Below, one piece after another: positions 34,695 through 43,796 of a stretch of 64,000 bases of DNA (positions are counted from its first letter, which is position 1; each line of letters opens with the position of its first letter). Both the position numbers and the translations under genes were made by a program. The notes beneath the pieces are model-generated. The model was not told the DNA's origin. It was given only the letters and a program-made list of their open reading frames with translations, and did no database searches. The stretch comes from Flavobacteriales bacterium (lineage in GTDB: Bacteria; Bacteroidota; Bacteroidia; Flavobacteriales; CAJXXR01): NCBI GenBank assembly GCA_025210805.1, contig JAOAQX010000034.1:114736-178735 (forward strand). The letters are read 5' to 3'.

Positions 34695-35519
34695 TTACTT
34701 TAATTCTCCAACGTCCACATTCTTAACTAAGGACCATTTTCCTTTTTTGAAAGTAAATCCATAAAAATCGGAAGTAGGTACATAGGATGATTTTACATGG
34801 AAAGACTCCCCATCTACAGGAGCTAAATGATCAAATACGATAATTTCTTTTTTGGGATAATAGCTTAATTTTACAGAAGACAAGCTGTTAAACTCCAATA
34901 TAAAACGATTCTGAATTCCTTTATTACTTACAAATAATGGAGCTCCAAAATAGGGTCGTTTATTTCTATCAAACCATAAAACATCGGCAATTTTCTTTGA
35001 AGAACGCTTCGTGTAACCATCCCACCCTAGCAAGGTATAATAAGTGACACCGTTGTAATCCTCTGCTATGATATCATAATAGAGACTTCCGTACCAAAAA
35101 TCTGGCGTAAAGGTCTTTTTTTCGGGATCAGCAATTTCATAACTTCGATCCTTTAACACATGAACTACCTGAGCTCTTTGTTTTTTATCATAATAGTGGA
35201 AGATTCCACCGTAAAAAAAGTTTCCGTTGTTCAGACTAATTGCCCAAGTGAAAAGACGTATTTTTTTATCCTTTGGCTGTAAAACGATAATTCTTTTTAG
35301 TTTATCAAAAGAATATCTATTAGACTTGGGATTGCTTAGAACTTCGTATAACTCATTAACCATTTGGTTATGAGCATCCATTTTCTCATTATCAGATTTT
35401 GATGAATATACAATTTCTGATAATCGAGCTATTTCTTTTTCTTTTTGCTGAAAATACTTCGTTTGTGCACTTAACTCCGAACTTAGAAAAAGTAGGAGCA
35501 AAAATAAAAGTCTAGGCAT
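34695..35519 (-). CDS. Exported protein of unknown function
   Basis: A 274-residue protein with a signal peptide (MPRLLFLLLLFLSSELSAQ). The mature part starts with a helical segment (YFQQKEKEIARLSEIVYSS) and continues as strands with FTWAISLNNGNFFYGGIFHYYD, YYTLLGWDGYTKRSSKKIADVLWFD and KLSYYPKKEIIVFDHLAPV. Similar proteins are common next to ferredoxin and serine genes in Flavobacteriia, but I know no function. Its start overlaps the ferredoxin gene's stop by 8 bases, so the two are translated from one transcript. Confidence 0.8.
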   Translation of the reverse strand: MPRLLFLLLLFLSSELSAQTKYFQQKEKEIARLSEIVYSSKSDNEKMDAHNQMVNELYEVLSNPKSNRYSFDKLKRIIVLQPKDKKIRLFTWAISLNNGNFFYGGIFHYYDKKQRAQVVHVLKDRSYEIADPEKKTFTPDFWYGSLYYDIIAEDYNGVTYYTLLGWDGYTKRSSKKIADVLWFDRNKRPYFGAPLFVSNKGIQNRFILEFNSLSSVKLSYYPKKEIIVFDHLAPVDGESFHVKSSYVPTSDFYGFTFKKGKWSLVKNVDVGELK

Positions 35520-35859
35520 GTAAATAATCCTTTTTCTTTTGTAATTCTTCTGAACTTTCTACAAGGTCTTCGTTAGGCACACAACAATCTACTGGGCAAA
35601 CTGCCGCACATTGTGGATCTTCATGAAAACCAATACACTCGGTACATTTTTCGGGTACGATATAATAATAATCATACTCTACAGGTTCCAATTCTTTATC
35701 GGAATCTACTTCCTTTCCATCCAAAAGTTTTGACATTCCGCTTCTATTCGTCCCTTCTGAAAAAGACCAAGCGATTCCTCCTTCGTAGATAGCATTGTTT
35801 GGGCATTCTACCTCGCAGGCGCCACAATTTATACACTCATCTGTAATAATGATTGCCAT
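35512..35859 (-). CDS. Ferredoxin with two 4Fe-4S clusters
   Basis: A 115-residue protein. The first cluster motif is CINCGACEVECPNNA (CxxCxxCxxxCP) near residue 9. The second, CTECIGFHEDPQCAAVCPVDCC, has an insertion between the second and third Cys, as in the Azotobacter/Alvin-type ferredoxins. An acidic middle segment (SDKELEPVEYDYYY) separates the halves. It is a small electron carrier. It is divergent from the acyl-CoA reductase gene and heads the minus-strand run leading to serC and serA. Confidence 0.93.
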   Translation of the reverse strand: MAIIITDECINCGACEVECPNNAIYEGGIAWSFSEGTNRSGMSKLLDGKEVDSDKELEPVEYDYYYIVPEKCTECIGFHEDPQCAAVCPVDCCVPNEDLVESSEELQKKKDYLHA

Positions 35860-35906
35860 GAACTGAATTCTTTATTATAATTTTGCTCAAAATTACGTAT
35901 TTTTCT

Positions 35907-36965
35907 ATGACAGCAACACAAGAGATTCGGGCATTTGTCCTTTTGGGGCAGTTTTTAGGTCAATTCCAAAGTAATGGAACGCAAAACGAGCACCTGAAAG
36001 AACTGAACGAGATTTTTTATGAAGATTTCCTAAGAATCATCAATACCCATGTTCATTATAATGGTTGGTTTTCAAAAGCAACGATTCAATTAGCAATAGA
36101 AAATACCACTCCTCTACTTAGTCAAGATACTTTAGAGAACTGGACAAATCAATACAAACGAAATGACACTTCTCAAAAAGTTTTAGTTATTTATCCTAGT
36201 AACCTGCCCTTGGTAGAGTTTCATGATTTTATAACGGTATTACTCTCTGGGAATACGTATATCGGTAAAGGAAGTTCTCAAAACAATCGCATTCTTCCGT
36301 TTTTATCCAAAATATTGATTTTTTTGGAAGAAGATTTTGGAGATCGAATCATTTTCACAGAAGCACCTATCAAAGATTTTGACATGGCTATCGCTACAGG
36401 ATCTAATAATTCTGCTCGTCATTTTGAATATTATTTTAAAGGAAAACCTTCTATAATAAGAAGCAACAGAACAAGTATCGCTATTCTAGATGGTTCAGAA
36501 ACAGAAGAAGAACTGGAGAATTTAGGAAAAGATATCAGCCAATATTTCGGGCGAGGTTGTAGAAGTATTACAAAATTATATCTCCCAAAAGATTTTGATA
36601 TCAATGCGGTAATTAAAGGGGTATTCCCTTTTTCAGATATGGTAAACAATAATAAATATGCAAATAATTATGATTATCATAGAGCCGTAATGATGATGAA
36701 TCAAGAACCGTTTTTAGACAATGGATTTATGCTTTTTAAAGAAAATGAAGCCATACAAACTCCTGTTTCTGTAATAAATTATGAATTCTATGAAAGTAAA
36801 ATAGAATTGGAACAAAAAATCAAGAATCTATCAGAAGAGGTTCAATGTATTGTTTCTAAAGACACTCAATGGAGTTCTCTAACTTTAGGAGAAGCCCAAA
36901 AACCTACATTGGAAGATTATGCTGATGGGATTGATACTTTTGCCTTTTTAACGAACCAAAAATAA
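35907..36965 (+). CDS. Acyl-CoA reductase, LuxC-like
   Basis: A 352-residue protein from ATG 35907. It belongs to the LuxC-like branch of the aldehyde dehydrogenase superfamily, seen in KVLVIYPSNLPLVEFHDFITVLLSGNTYIGKGS near residue 95 and in IIRSNRTSIAILDGSETEEEL. The catalytic Cys is probably that of FGRGCRSITKLYLP near residue 217. It should reduce an activated fatty acyl group to an aldehyde with NAD(P)H. It is divergently transcribed from the ferredoxin gene with a 47-base gap. No luciferase or thioesterase gene is present, so bioluminescence is not implied. Confidence 0.86.
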   Translation: MTATQEIRAFVLLGQFLGQFQSNGTQNEHLKELNEIFYEDFLRIINTHVHYNGWFSKATIQLAIENTTPLLSQDTLENWTNQYKRNDTSQKVLVIYPSNLPLVEFHDFITVLLSGNTYIGKGSSQNNRILPFLSKILIFLEEDFGDRIIFTEAPIKDFDMAIATGSNNSARHFEYYFKGKPSIIRSNRTSIAILDGSETEEELENLGKDISQYFGRGCRSITKLYLPKDFDINAVIKGVFPFSDMVNNNKYANNYDYHRAVMMMNQEPFLDNGFMLFKENEAIQTPVSVINYEFYESKIELEQKIKNLSEEVQCIVSKDTQWSSLTLGEAQKPTLEDYADGIDTFAFLTNQK

Positions 36966-37167
36966 AAGAAGATATCTAAGAAATTGGATTGATCATTTTT
37001 TTTTCAGAAACTAAAATATTGGTTGTAAAATCGATTTGAACCACCATGTTGAAATTTCTTTGATAGGCGATCAATCTTCGAAAGAAAATCGTAATTTCAC
37101 TTGCTCAATTTTTCAGCCCATATTTGGGCAAAAAACTGATTATCAAACTCAAAAAAAAACTTAAATC

Positions 37168-38355
37168 ATGCCGAATATTTCTGCTAAGGGTAAAAGAATG
37201 CCCGAATCACCTATTAGAAAACTAGTTCCTTTTGCTGAAGAAGCAAAAAAACGTGGAACACAAGTGATTCACCTAAATATTGGACAACCAGATATCAAAA
37301 CCCCAGAATTGGCACTAAAAGCCATTAAGGAATACCCAGAAAAGGTAGTGGCTTATAGTCATTCCGCAGGTTATGAAAGTTATCGAAAAGCCTTAGCAAA
37401 TTACTATAACAATTGTGGATTACCCATTTCTCATGAAGAAATTATGGTAACCACAGGAGGATCGGAAGCCATTACAATGACGTTAAACTCCATAATGGAT
37501 GAAGGTGACGAAGTAATTATTCCTGAGCCTTTTTATGCAAATTACAATGGTTTCTCGGTCTCAGCTGGAGTAAATGTAGTTCCTGTTGTTTCTACTATTG
37601 AAAATAATTTTGCCTTACCAAGCATCGAAGAATTTGAAAAGAAAATTACTGCGAAAACTAAGGCAATCATCATTTGTAACCCTGGAAATCCTACGGGTTA
37701 TCTTTATTCAAAGGAGGAATTAGAACTTTTGGCAGAGATTGTCAAAAAGCATGATTTGTTCCTCATAGCAGATGAAGTATATAGAGAATTTGCCTACGAC
37801 GGAAAAACGCATCATTCTATTTTATCTTTGGGAATTGAAGATTATGCCATTGTTATTGATTCTACTTCCAAAAGATATAGCATGTGTGGGGCACGTGTGG
37901 GTTGTTTGATTACACAAAATAAAGAAGTTTTTGCAACTTGTATGAAATTTGCACAAGCCCGTCTATCTCCTCCAAGTTTTGGGCAAGTGGCTGGAGAAGC
38001 AGCCTTACAAACAGATCAAAGCTATTTTGACGAAGTAATCTCTGAATATCTTTCTAGAAGAGATTTATTGGTGGAAGGACTGAATAATATTACAGGAGTA
38101 AAATGTGCGAAACCTACAGGAGCTTTTTATTGTATTGCAGAACTTCCTGTGGAAGATGCCGAGGACTTTGCTCAATGGCTTTTAGAAGAATTTTCTCACA
38201 AAGGACATACTGTAATGGTTGCTCCAGCTCAAGGTTTTTATTCCACTCCAGAAATTGGGAAAAAACAAGTGAGAATTGCTTATGTTCTTAACAAAGAATC
38301 TTTAGAGTTGGCAACAGAAATACTTGATGAAGCCCTAAAAGTTTATAACAAATAA
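37168..38355 (+). CDS. Class I pyridoxal-phosphate aminotransferase (aspartate-type)
   Basis: A 395-residue fold-type I aminotransferase of the usual length. The substrate and PLP motifs are NIGQPDIKTPELAL near the N-terminus, TTGGSEAI for phosphate binding, NPGNPTGYLYS, DEVYREFAYDG, and the PLP lysine in STSKRYSMCGARVG near residue 235. The arginine that binds the substrate alpha-carboxylate lies in VRIAYV near the C-terminus. The amino donor cannot be fixed; aspartate or aromatic amino acids are likely. It stands alone, with a 10-pair hairpin about 50 bases after its stop. Confidence 0.93.
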   Translation: MPNISAKGKRMPESPIRKLVPFAEEAKKRGTQVIHLNIGQPDIKTPELALKAIKEYPEKVVAYSHSAGYESYRKALANYYNNCGLPISHEEIMVTTGGSEAITMTLNSIMDEGDEVIIPEPFYANYNGFSVSAGVNVVPVVSTIENNFALPSIEEFEKKITAKTKAIIICNPGNPTGYLYSKEELELLAEIVKKHDLFLIADEVYREFAYDGKTHHSILSLGIEDYAIVIDSTSKRYSMCGARVGCLITQNKEVFATCMKFAQARLSPPSFGQVAGEAALQTDQSYFDEVISEYLSRRDLLVEGLNNITGVKCAKPTGAFYCIAELPVEDAEDFAQWLLEEFSHKGHTVMVAPAQGFYSTPEIGKKQVRIAYVLNKESLELATEILDEALKVYNK

Positions 38356-38407
38356 ATCATCTAGGTATTCTTTTACCTATTATTAGATATCATTAAAGCT
38401 GAAAAAT

Positions 38408-38431
38408 GAGTTCGAATGCAAATTCGAACTC
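38408..38431 (+). other. Perfect 10-bp inverted repeat after the aminotransferase gene
   Basis: GAGTTCGAAT pairs with ATTCGAACTC around GCAA. There is no T run after it, so it is not a textbook terminator. It marks the left edge of the decayed KilA-N island. Confidence 0.6.
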
Positions 38432-38448
38432 AAATACAACCTTATAAT

Positions 38449-38792
38449 ATGAACACAAAACGTATTGTTTTAGCATAAGATTTAGTAAAAGAAATAAGTA
38501 ATAACATAGAGTTAAATTATCTCACAACTCTTAAATGCATAGAAAAAACCAATCTCGAAAATTTCGCTAAAAACCCTTCTATTTATTCACCAAGCATCCG
38601 CTTTAATTAAAAAAATATTGAATAGAAGAAATGGTTAGGAGTTGGGTGTTGAAGTGCATTACAAAGCACCTGTAAAAGATTATCAATATTAAAAAAAGAA
38701 GCTAGTGATATGATATTAACGCAGTAATTGATGGTTATTTTAATTATGGCGAATACGCTCAATTTAGAAGTAAATATTATGAAAAAAAATAA
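38449..38792 (+). pseudogene. Decayed coding remnant upstream of the KilA-N gene
   Basis: From ATG 38449 one frame reads as protein-like sequence with an in-frame stop after 9 codons, including LNYLTTLKCIEKTNLENFAK and PSIYSPSIRF. A second frame near 38650 gives VEVHYKAPVKDYQY. A third, from 38721, gives AVIDGYFNYGEYAQFRSKYY and stops at 38790-38792, 14 bases inside the KilA-N gene. The three pieces look like one former gene of about 110 codons broken by stops and frameshifts, whose original stop overlapped the KilA-N start. I do not recognise the family. Confidence 0.55.
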
Positions 38793-39606
38793 AAAAATAG
38801 AGGTTGAAGGCTCTTCTATAACTGTTCTTTCTGAAAAGAAAAATGATTTTATTTCTCTAACAGATATGGCTAAAAGCCAACTTCAAGATGTTGTGATCAT
38901 AAAATGGCTTAGTTTAAAAAGCACTATTGAGTACCTTGGTGAATGGGAAGCATTGTACAATCCTGATTTTAATTATACCGAATTCGGTACAATTAGAAAT
39001 GAAGCAGGGAGCAATAATTTTGTTTTATCCGTTAAAAACTGGATTGAAGCTACTAACGCAATCGGTTTAACTGCTAAAGCAGGCAGATATGGTGGAACTT
39101 ATGGTCATAAAGACATTGCCTTTCATTTTGGAATGTGGATTAGTCCAAAGTTTCAACTATTACTCGTAAAAGAATACCAACGACTTAAAGAAGAAGAAAG
39201 CGATAGACTAAAACTACAATGGAGTTTTCAAAGAACACTTGCCAAAGTAAACTACAAAATTCATACAGATGCCATTAAGGAAAATCTAATTCCTAAACAA
39301 CTAAGTGGCAAACAAACCTCTATTATTTATGCCAATGAAGCGGATGTTTTAAATATTGCTCTTTTTGGAAAAACGGCTAAACAATGGCGAGAAGAAAATC
39401 TTAACAAAAAAGGGAATATCAGAGACTTTGCAACGATACAGCAGCTGGTAGTTTTATCCAACCTTGAAAGTATAAATGCCATGCTTATTCATCAAAATTT
39501 ACCACAAAAAGAACGATTGATACAACTCAATACAATGGCTATAACCCAAATGAAATCATTGGTAGAGAATATCACTATAAAGAAATTAAACAACGAGCAA
39601 CGATAA
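38779..39606 (+). CDS. KilA-N domain protein (phage-derived)
   Basis: A 275-residue protein from ATG 38779. Residues about 15-130 are a KilA-N DNA-binding domain: DFISLTDMAKSQ, IIKWLSLKSTIEYLGEWEALYN, the FNYTEF/SVKNWIEATNAIGLTAKAGRYGGTYGHKDIAFHFGMWISPKFQ stretch. A helical C-terminal part follows (KVNYKIHTDAIKENLIP, LNIALFGKTAKQWREEN), of the sort found in prophage anti-repressors and stand-alone chromosomal genes. The reading frame is intact although both flanks hold broken coding sequence, suggesting the remains of a small horizontally acquired island. The role is unknown. Confidence 0.88.
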   Translation: MKKNKKIEVEGSSITVLSEKKNDFISLTDMAKSQLQDVVIIKWLSLKSTIEYLGEWEALYNPDFNYTEFGTIRNEAGSNNFVLSVKNWIEATNAIGLTAKAGRYGGTYGHKDIAFHFGMWISPKFQLLLVKEYQRLKEEESDRLKLQWSFQRTLAKVNYKIHTDAIKENLIPKQLSGKQTSIIYANEADVLNIALFGKTAKQWREENLNKKGNIRDFATIQQLVVLSNLESINAMLIHQNLPQKERLIQLNTMAITQMKSLVENITIKKLNNEQR

Positions 39607-39636
39607 ACAACATGCTAAAAACCAATAGAAAATATA

Positions 39637-39777
39637 CAAATCCCACGATTGGAATAAAGAACGCTTAGAATCCCTAAAAAACTTTACCCATATTGTTTGC
39701 AAACCAATATTAATCTTGTTTTAATGATTTTTGCAGACGAAACACTAGAACATTTCAAGAACCATATTGACCTTTAG
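39637..39777 (+). pseudogene. Short coding shards downstream of the KilA-N gene
   Basis: In one frame YKSHDWNKERLESLKNFTHI runs from 39637 to a stop after about 29 codons. In a second, LVLMIFADETLEHFKNHIDL continues to the stop at 39775-39777. The amino acid content is protein-like and the frames adjoin, which suggests one decayed gene. No family is recognised and chance cannot be excluded. Confidence 0.35.
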
Positions 39778-39907
39778 ATAATCTATCACTTTAAGTTTGC
39801 TTAAAGTTAAGTGAAGTTTGTAGTTTTATGTATTTTTGAATGATCACAACTCATGAAGTGGATCATGAAGTGGATTTAACTTCTAATAAAAATCTCAAAC
39901 TGAAAAA

Positions 39908-40453
39908 ATGACCAAAAGAATCATATTAGCAGGAGGCCCAAGTACTGGGAAATCCAGTGTAATTAATGCTTTAAAAAGCGAATTCCCTTGTATGGAAGAA
40001 ACTTTTAGAGAACATTTAGACAGAGAAAGAAAAGCTGACTCTGGAATTGATTTTAGAAACACTCCTTTGGAATTTAGTTTTTTTCTTTATAACACACGCC
40101 TAAAACAATATGACGAAGGATCTGAATTCCCTCTTTGTTTTTATGATAGAAGTCTTATAGACATTTTAGTATATTTGGATTACGAAAAAATAGAATATCC
40201 AGTAGAATGGGACGAAAAAATCAACAATCTCCCCTATCATAAACAAGTGCTATATTTCCCATTTTGGGAAGATATTTTTGAGCAAGATGACCACAGAATG
40301 GAAAATGTTCTACATGCTCAAGAACTTGACAAAGCATTAAGAGAAGGTTACCAAAAAAGAGGATATGAACTTGTCGAAATCCCCTTTGGAACCATTGAAG
40401 AAAGAAAGCAATTTATTATCAATCAATGCCAATTGAAAAAGCAGAATATTTAA
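39908..40453 (+). CDS. AAA-type ATPase/kinase-like P-loop protein (AAA_28)
   Basis: A 181-residue P-loop protein. Walker A is GGPSTGKSS at residues 9-17. A Walker-B-like or lid Asp is in CFYDRSLIDILVYLDY. The C-terminal REGYQKRGYELVEIPFGTIEERKQFI is typical of the AAA_28 group, which includes NadR-like kinases and predicted nucleotide or small-molecule kinases. No second domain is present. Its 3' end overlaps the recQ start by 28 bases, so recQ translation is coupled to it. A link to DNA metabolism is inferred only from that overlap. Confidence 0.88.
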   Translation: MTKRIILAGGPSTGKSSVINALKSEFPCMEETFREHLDRERKADSGIDFRNTPLEFSFFLYNTRLKQYDEGSEFPLCFYDRSLIDILVYLDYEKIEYPVEWDEKINNLPYHKQVLYFPFWEDIFEQDDHRMENVLHAQELDKALREGYQKRGYELVEIPFGTIEERKQFIINQCQLKKQNI

Positions 40454-42324
40454 ACATCCTCAAACAGTACTGGGGTTATGACCAATTTCGTCATCAACAA
40501 TGGGAAGTAATAGAACATATTGATGAATATCAGGATGGTTTGGTGCTTTTTCCTACTGGCGGTGGTAAATCATTATGTTATCAAATTCCAGGCTTAGTAA
40601 AGCCCGGAATTTGCTTAGTTATTAGTCCTTTGATTTCTTTAATGAAAGATCAAGTAGATGAATTGGTTCAAAGAAATATCCCCGCTCGTTTTATCAACTC
40701 TACCCTTTCTGTTCAAGAAAAAACCGAAATTTGGCTTAAAGCCCAAAAAGGAACTATTAAATTTATTTTTACTTCTCCAGAAGCACTTCAACTTCCCTCT
40801 ATTCAAGAAGAGTTTAGGAGCTTAAACCTTAACCTTATTGCAGTGGATGAAGCCCATTGTGTAAGTGAGTGGGGGCATGATTTTAGACCTGCATACTTGA
40901 AAATTTCCGAAGCACTTGATAAAATAAACACCAAAGCACCTCGACTAGCACTCACAGCTACTGCCACTCCAAAAGTGATGGAAGAAATAAGTGAAAAAAT
41001 TGGGCTCAGGAATACCAGAATATTTCAATCGAGTTTTAAGAGAGAAAATCTGGCATATTTTGTTCTCACAAATGAGAATATGTATGAACAGATCAAAAGA
41101 ATTATAAGAAAGAACAAAGGTTCTGGTGTCATTTATTGTAATAGTCGAAGAAAGTGTGAGGAGACTGTAAAATGGCTCAAAGAGCATCAATGGGTTGGCG
41201 CTGCTTATCATGCTGGATTACCAGCCTTAAAAAGAATGGAAATCCAAGAACAATGGAAAGCTGGTGAAATTCCTATCGTGGTAGCTACAAATGCCTTTGG
41301 AATGGGGGTAAATAAAGAGAATGTAAGATGGGTAATTCATACAGATTCTCCGATAAATTGTGAAGCATTTTTCCAAGAAGCAGGTCGTGGTGGACGGGAT
41401 GGGAAAAAAGCATTTTCTATTCTCTTCATTCCTGCTAATAGAAAAAAATGGTTCGAAAGTATTGAAAACAGTCAACTAAGCCCTAAGAGACTAAAAGAAA
41501 TTACTCAAAATATTTATCAGTATTTTCGTCTATCTATTGGAGAAGGACAAGATCGCTCCTTCCCTATCAATTTTGCCGATTTTACAAAGAAAAGAAAGAT
41601 TGGAGTTTACGAACTTAAACAAAGTCTAATGATTCTTCAAAATCAGGAAATACTCCGTTTTCATTCTCAACAAAGTCAAACTGTTTCCTTTCGTTTTATC
41701 AATATCCACTTTAGCCCAGAAGAATTTGATGATCAACAATTAAGCTTACTAAAACTCTATCAGTTTCTCCTAAGAAAATATGCCCATCAACATTTTGAAA
41801 GAATTCAACTTCCCTTAGATTTCCTTTCGGATTTCCTAAGAGTGATCCCGCAGAAAACCTTGTATTTCCTAAAACAGTTAGAGCATTTAGGACTCATAAA
41901 AATCTATGATAATTTTGATGGATTCATCCAGTTTCTCTATCCTCGCCAAGAGCATTTTAGAGGTATTTTGGAAACCAATAAAATGATCATGCTCAACAAG
42001 CATAAAATTGATCAAGCTGAAAAAATGCGTCTTTTTTCTGAAACAGATGGCTGTAGAATGGCTTGGATGATGGATTATTTTGGTGAAAATGCTTTGGGAT
42101 ACGAGTGTCAGGTTTGCGACAACTGCATCAAAAAGAAACCATTTGATTATAAAGCTTTTGCTAAACTTGTTCTCAAAAAAATCACTCAACCAATAGCATT
42201 TGAAGACCTCAAAAAAGAATTCCCTATTCACCAACAAAAAGCAGTTCATAAAACAATAGCAAAACTTATTGAAGAAGAACAAATTGAAGTATTAGACGAT
42301 TTTCTTATCCCGATAAAAAAATAG
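40426..42324 (+). CDS. recQ: RecQ-family ATP-dependent DNA helicase
   Basis: A 632-residue 3'-5' helicase. The Q-like motif FRHQQWEVIE, Walker A FPTGGGKSLCYQIPG near residue 43, DEAH box VDEAHCVSEWGHDFRP near 143, and helicase motifs TATATPKV and GRGGRDGKKA are present. The RQC zinc-binding cysteines appear as CRMAWMMDYFG...CQVCDNC near residues 543-567. The C-terminus ends about 65 residues after the zinc site with a winged-helix-like tail, and no HRDC domain is evident, unlike E. coli RecQ. It acts in recombination and fork repair. Confidence 0.95.
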   Translation: MPIEKAEYLNILKQYWGYDQFRHQQWEVIEHIDEYQDGLVLFPTGGGKSLCYQIPGLVKPGICLVISPLISLMKDQVDELVQRNIPARFINSTLSVQEKTEIWLKAQKGTIKFIFTSPEALQLPSIQEEFRSLNLNLIAVDEAHCVSEWGHDFRPAYLKISEALDKINTKAPRLALTATATPKVMEEISEKIGLRNTRIFQSSFKRENLAYFVLTNENMYEQIKRIIRKNKGSGVIYCNSRRKCEETVKWLKEHQWVGAAYHAGLPALKRMEIQEQWKAGEIPIVVATNAFGMGVNKENVRWVIHTDSPINCEAFFQEAGRGGRDGKKAFSILFIPANRKKWFESIENSQLSPKRLKEITQNIYQYFRLSIGEGQDRSFPINFADFTKKRKIGVYELKQSLMILQNQEILRFHSQQSQTVSFRFINIHFSPEEFDDQQLSLLKLYQFLLRKYAHQHFERIQLPLDFLSDFLRVIPQKTLYFLKQLEHLGLIKIYDNFDGFIQFLYPRQEHFRGILETNKMIMLNKHKIDQAEKMRLFSETDGCRMAWMMDYFGENALGYECQVCDNCIKKKPFDYKAFAKLVLKKITQPIAFEDLKKEFPIHQQKAVHKTIAKLIEEEQIEVLDDFLIPIKK

Positions 42325-42335
42325 ACTCGCTCTAA

Positions 42336-43640
42336 TCACTCAGCCAAAGAAACACGAACTTTTCTCTTCTTGATTCGGGTATTATTGAGTTTCGAAATAA
42401 GCATTTTAGCCTTAGAAGATTTCACCGTTACCAAAGAATATTCTTTTAAAACTTGAACCATTCCAAGGTCTTCTTTTTCTAGATTTCCTGCTTTATAAAA
42501 AGTACCTACTAAATCAAATTTTGAAATTTTATCACGTTTTCCACCACTAATAAAAAGTGTAGTTAAAACAGGATTAGGTGGTAGATTCAAATCTTTTGGA
42601 ACAGAGAAACTTGAAATTACCTCTACATAATCTGGTTGAAATTCTTTTTCAGAAAGTAAGACCCATACTTCTCCTTCTTTTTCCATCCTTGCCGTTCGCC
42701 CATTTCTATGCGTAAAATCGGCTTCTTTTCTTGGCACTTGATAATGTACTACTACATCAATTGCAGGAACATCCAAACCTCTAGCTGCTAAATCTGTACA
42801 AACAAGTATTTGTATGCTTCCATGACGATATTTGAGTAGATTTCTTTCTCGATCTTGCTGCTCCATCCCTCCATGAAAAGTTCCATGAAAAATACGTTTC
42901 TTTTCCAGATAATCTGAAATACGATCCACTGCTTCACGGTGATTACAAAAAAGAATTACTTTTTTGTTTGGATAATAAGAAAGTATGGAAATTAAAGCCT
43001 CCATTTTCTCTTCGGCTATTACCAAAGATTTTTTTAAAGAGAGCTTTGGTTTTAGTTTTTCTAAATGATTTTCAGTTACAAAATCATTGGCAGGTAAAAA
43101 CTCTGGAATTTCAACTGCCTCCGTTGCCGATGTCAAAAAACGATATTGAATGTGGTGCATATACCCCAAAATTTTTCTAATCTCCCTTTGAAAACCAAAT
43201 TCTAAAGACTTGTCATATTCATCAAGCACTAAACCTCTTGTTTTTGCCAAATATAAATTTCGTCTTTCCAAATGATCTAAAATCCTACCTGGTGTCCCTA
43301 TAACCAAACTTGGATTTCTATCCAATACTTTTTTCTCTTCTTGGCTAGAGTTCCCTCCATAACAAACTGCTGATAAATAGTCTTCTTGAAGTTGAGTAAA
43401 AACCTCTTGAATTTGGATAGCCAACTCTCTTGCTGGAACCAAAATAAGCACCTGAACTCCCGAAACTTGAGGATCCATTTTTTTAATTATCGACAATAGA
43501 AACGCTAAAGTTTTTCCACTACCAGTAGGTGACAACAAACGTATATTATTTTCTTGCCCTCTTAACCCAATCATGGATTTTTGCATAGGATTCAACTGGG
43601 AAATCCCCATTTTCTGTAAGCGTTTTTCTAAAGTTGACAT
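42336..43640 (-). CDS. DEAD-box RNA helicase with DbpA-type RNA-binding domain
   Basis: A 434-residue RNA helicase. The Q motif (MGISQLNPMQKSMI), Walker A SPTGSGKTLAF, motif Ib TPGRILDHL, motif III TSAT and motif VI HRNGRTARM are present. Motif II reads DEYD instead of DEAD. The last 75 residues (TTLFISGGKRDKISKFDLVG, VKSSKAKMLISKLNNTRIKKRKVRVSL) are a DbpA RNA-binding domain, which in E. coli DbpA recognises hairpin 92 of 23S rRNA, so a role in large-subunit assembly is likely. It is convergent with recQ, with only 11 bases between the stops. Confidence 0.93.
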   Translation of the reverse strand: MSTLEKRLQKMGISQLNPMQKSMIGLRGQENNIRLLSPTGSGKTLAFLLSIIKKMDPQVSGVQVLILVPARELAIQIQEVFTQLQEDYLSAVCYGGNSSQEEKKVLDRNPSLVIGTPGRILDHLERRNLYLAKTRGLVLDEYDKSLEFGFQREIRKILGYMHHIQYRFLTSATEAVEIPEFLPANDFVTENHLEKLKPKLSLKKSLVIAEEKMEALISILSYYPNKKVILFCNHREAVDRISDYLEKKRIFHGTFHGGMEQQDRERNLLKYRHGSIQILVCTDLAARGLDVPAIDVVVHYQVPRKEADFTHRNGRTARMEKEGEVWVLLSEKEFQPDYVEVISSFSVPKDLNLPPNPVLTTLFISGGKRDKISKFDLVGTFYKAGNLEKEDLGMVQVLKEYSLVTVKSSKAKMLISKLNNTRIKKRKVRVSLAE

Positions 43641-43796
43641 GGTGTTTTTTCTTTGATAGGCAAAGGTTGAATAAAAAGCTTAGAAAAGGTGAACATTCTT
43701 GAATTTATATAGAATAAAATCAAAAAAACATCACCACGAACTATCAAGTACCTAATTTCGTTTTAAATCATACCTATAAATGAGCAAGAGAATAAC

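Noticed and set aside
35907..36965. Part of a lux (bioluminescence) operon
   Set aside because: Only the LuxC-like reductase is present; no luciferase, LuxD or LuxE genes are near, and similar reductases occur in many non-luminous Flavobacteriia.
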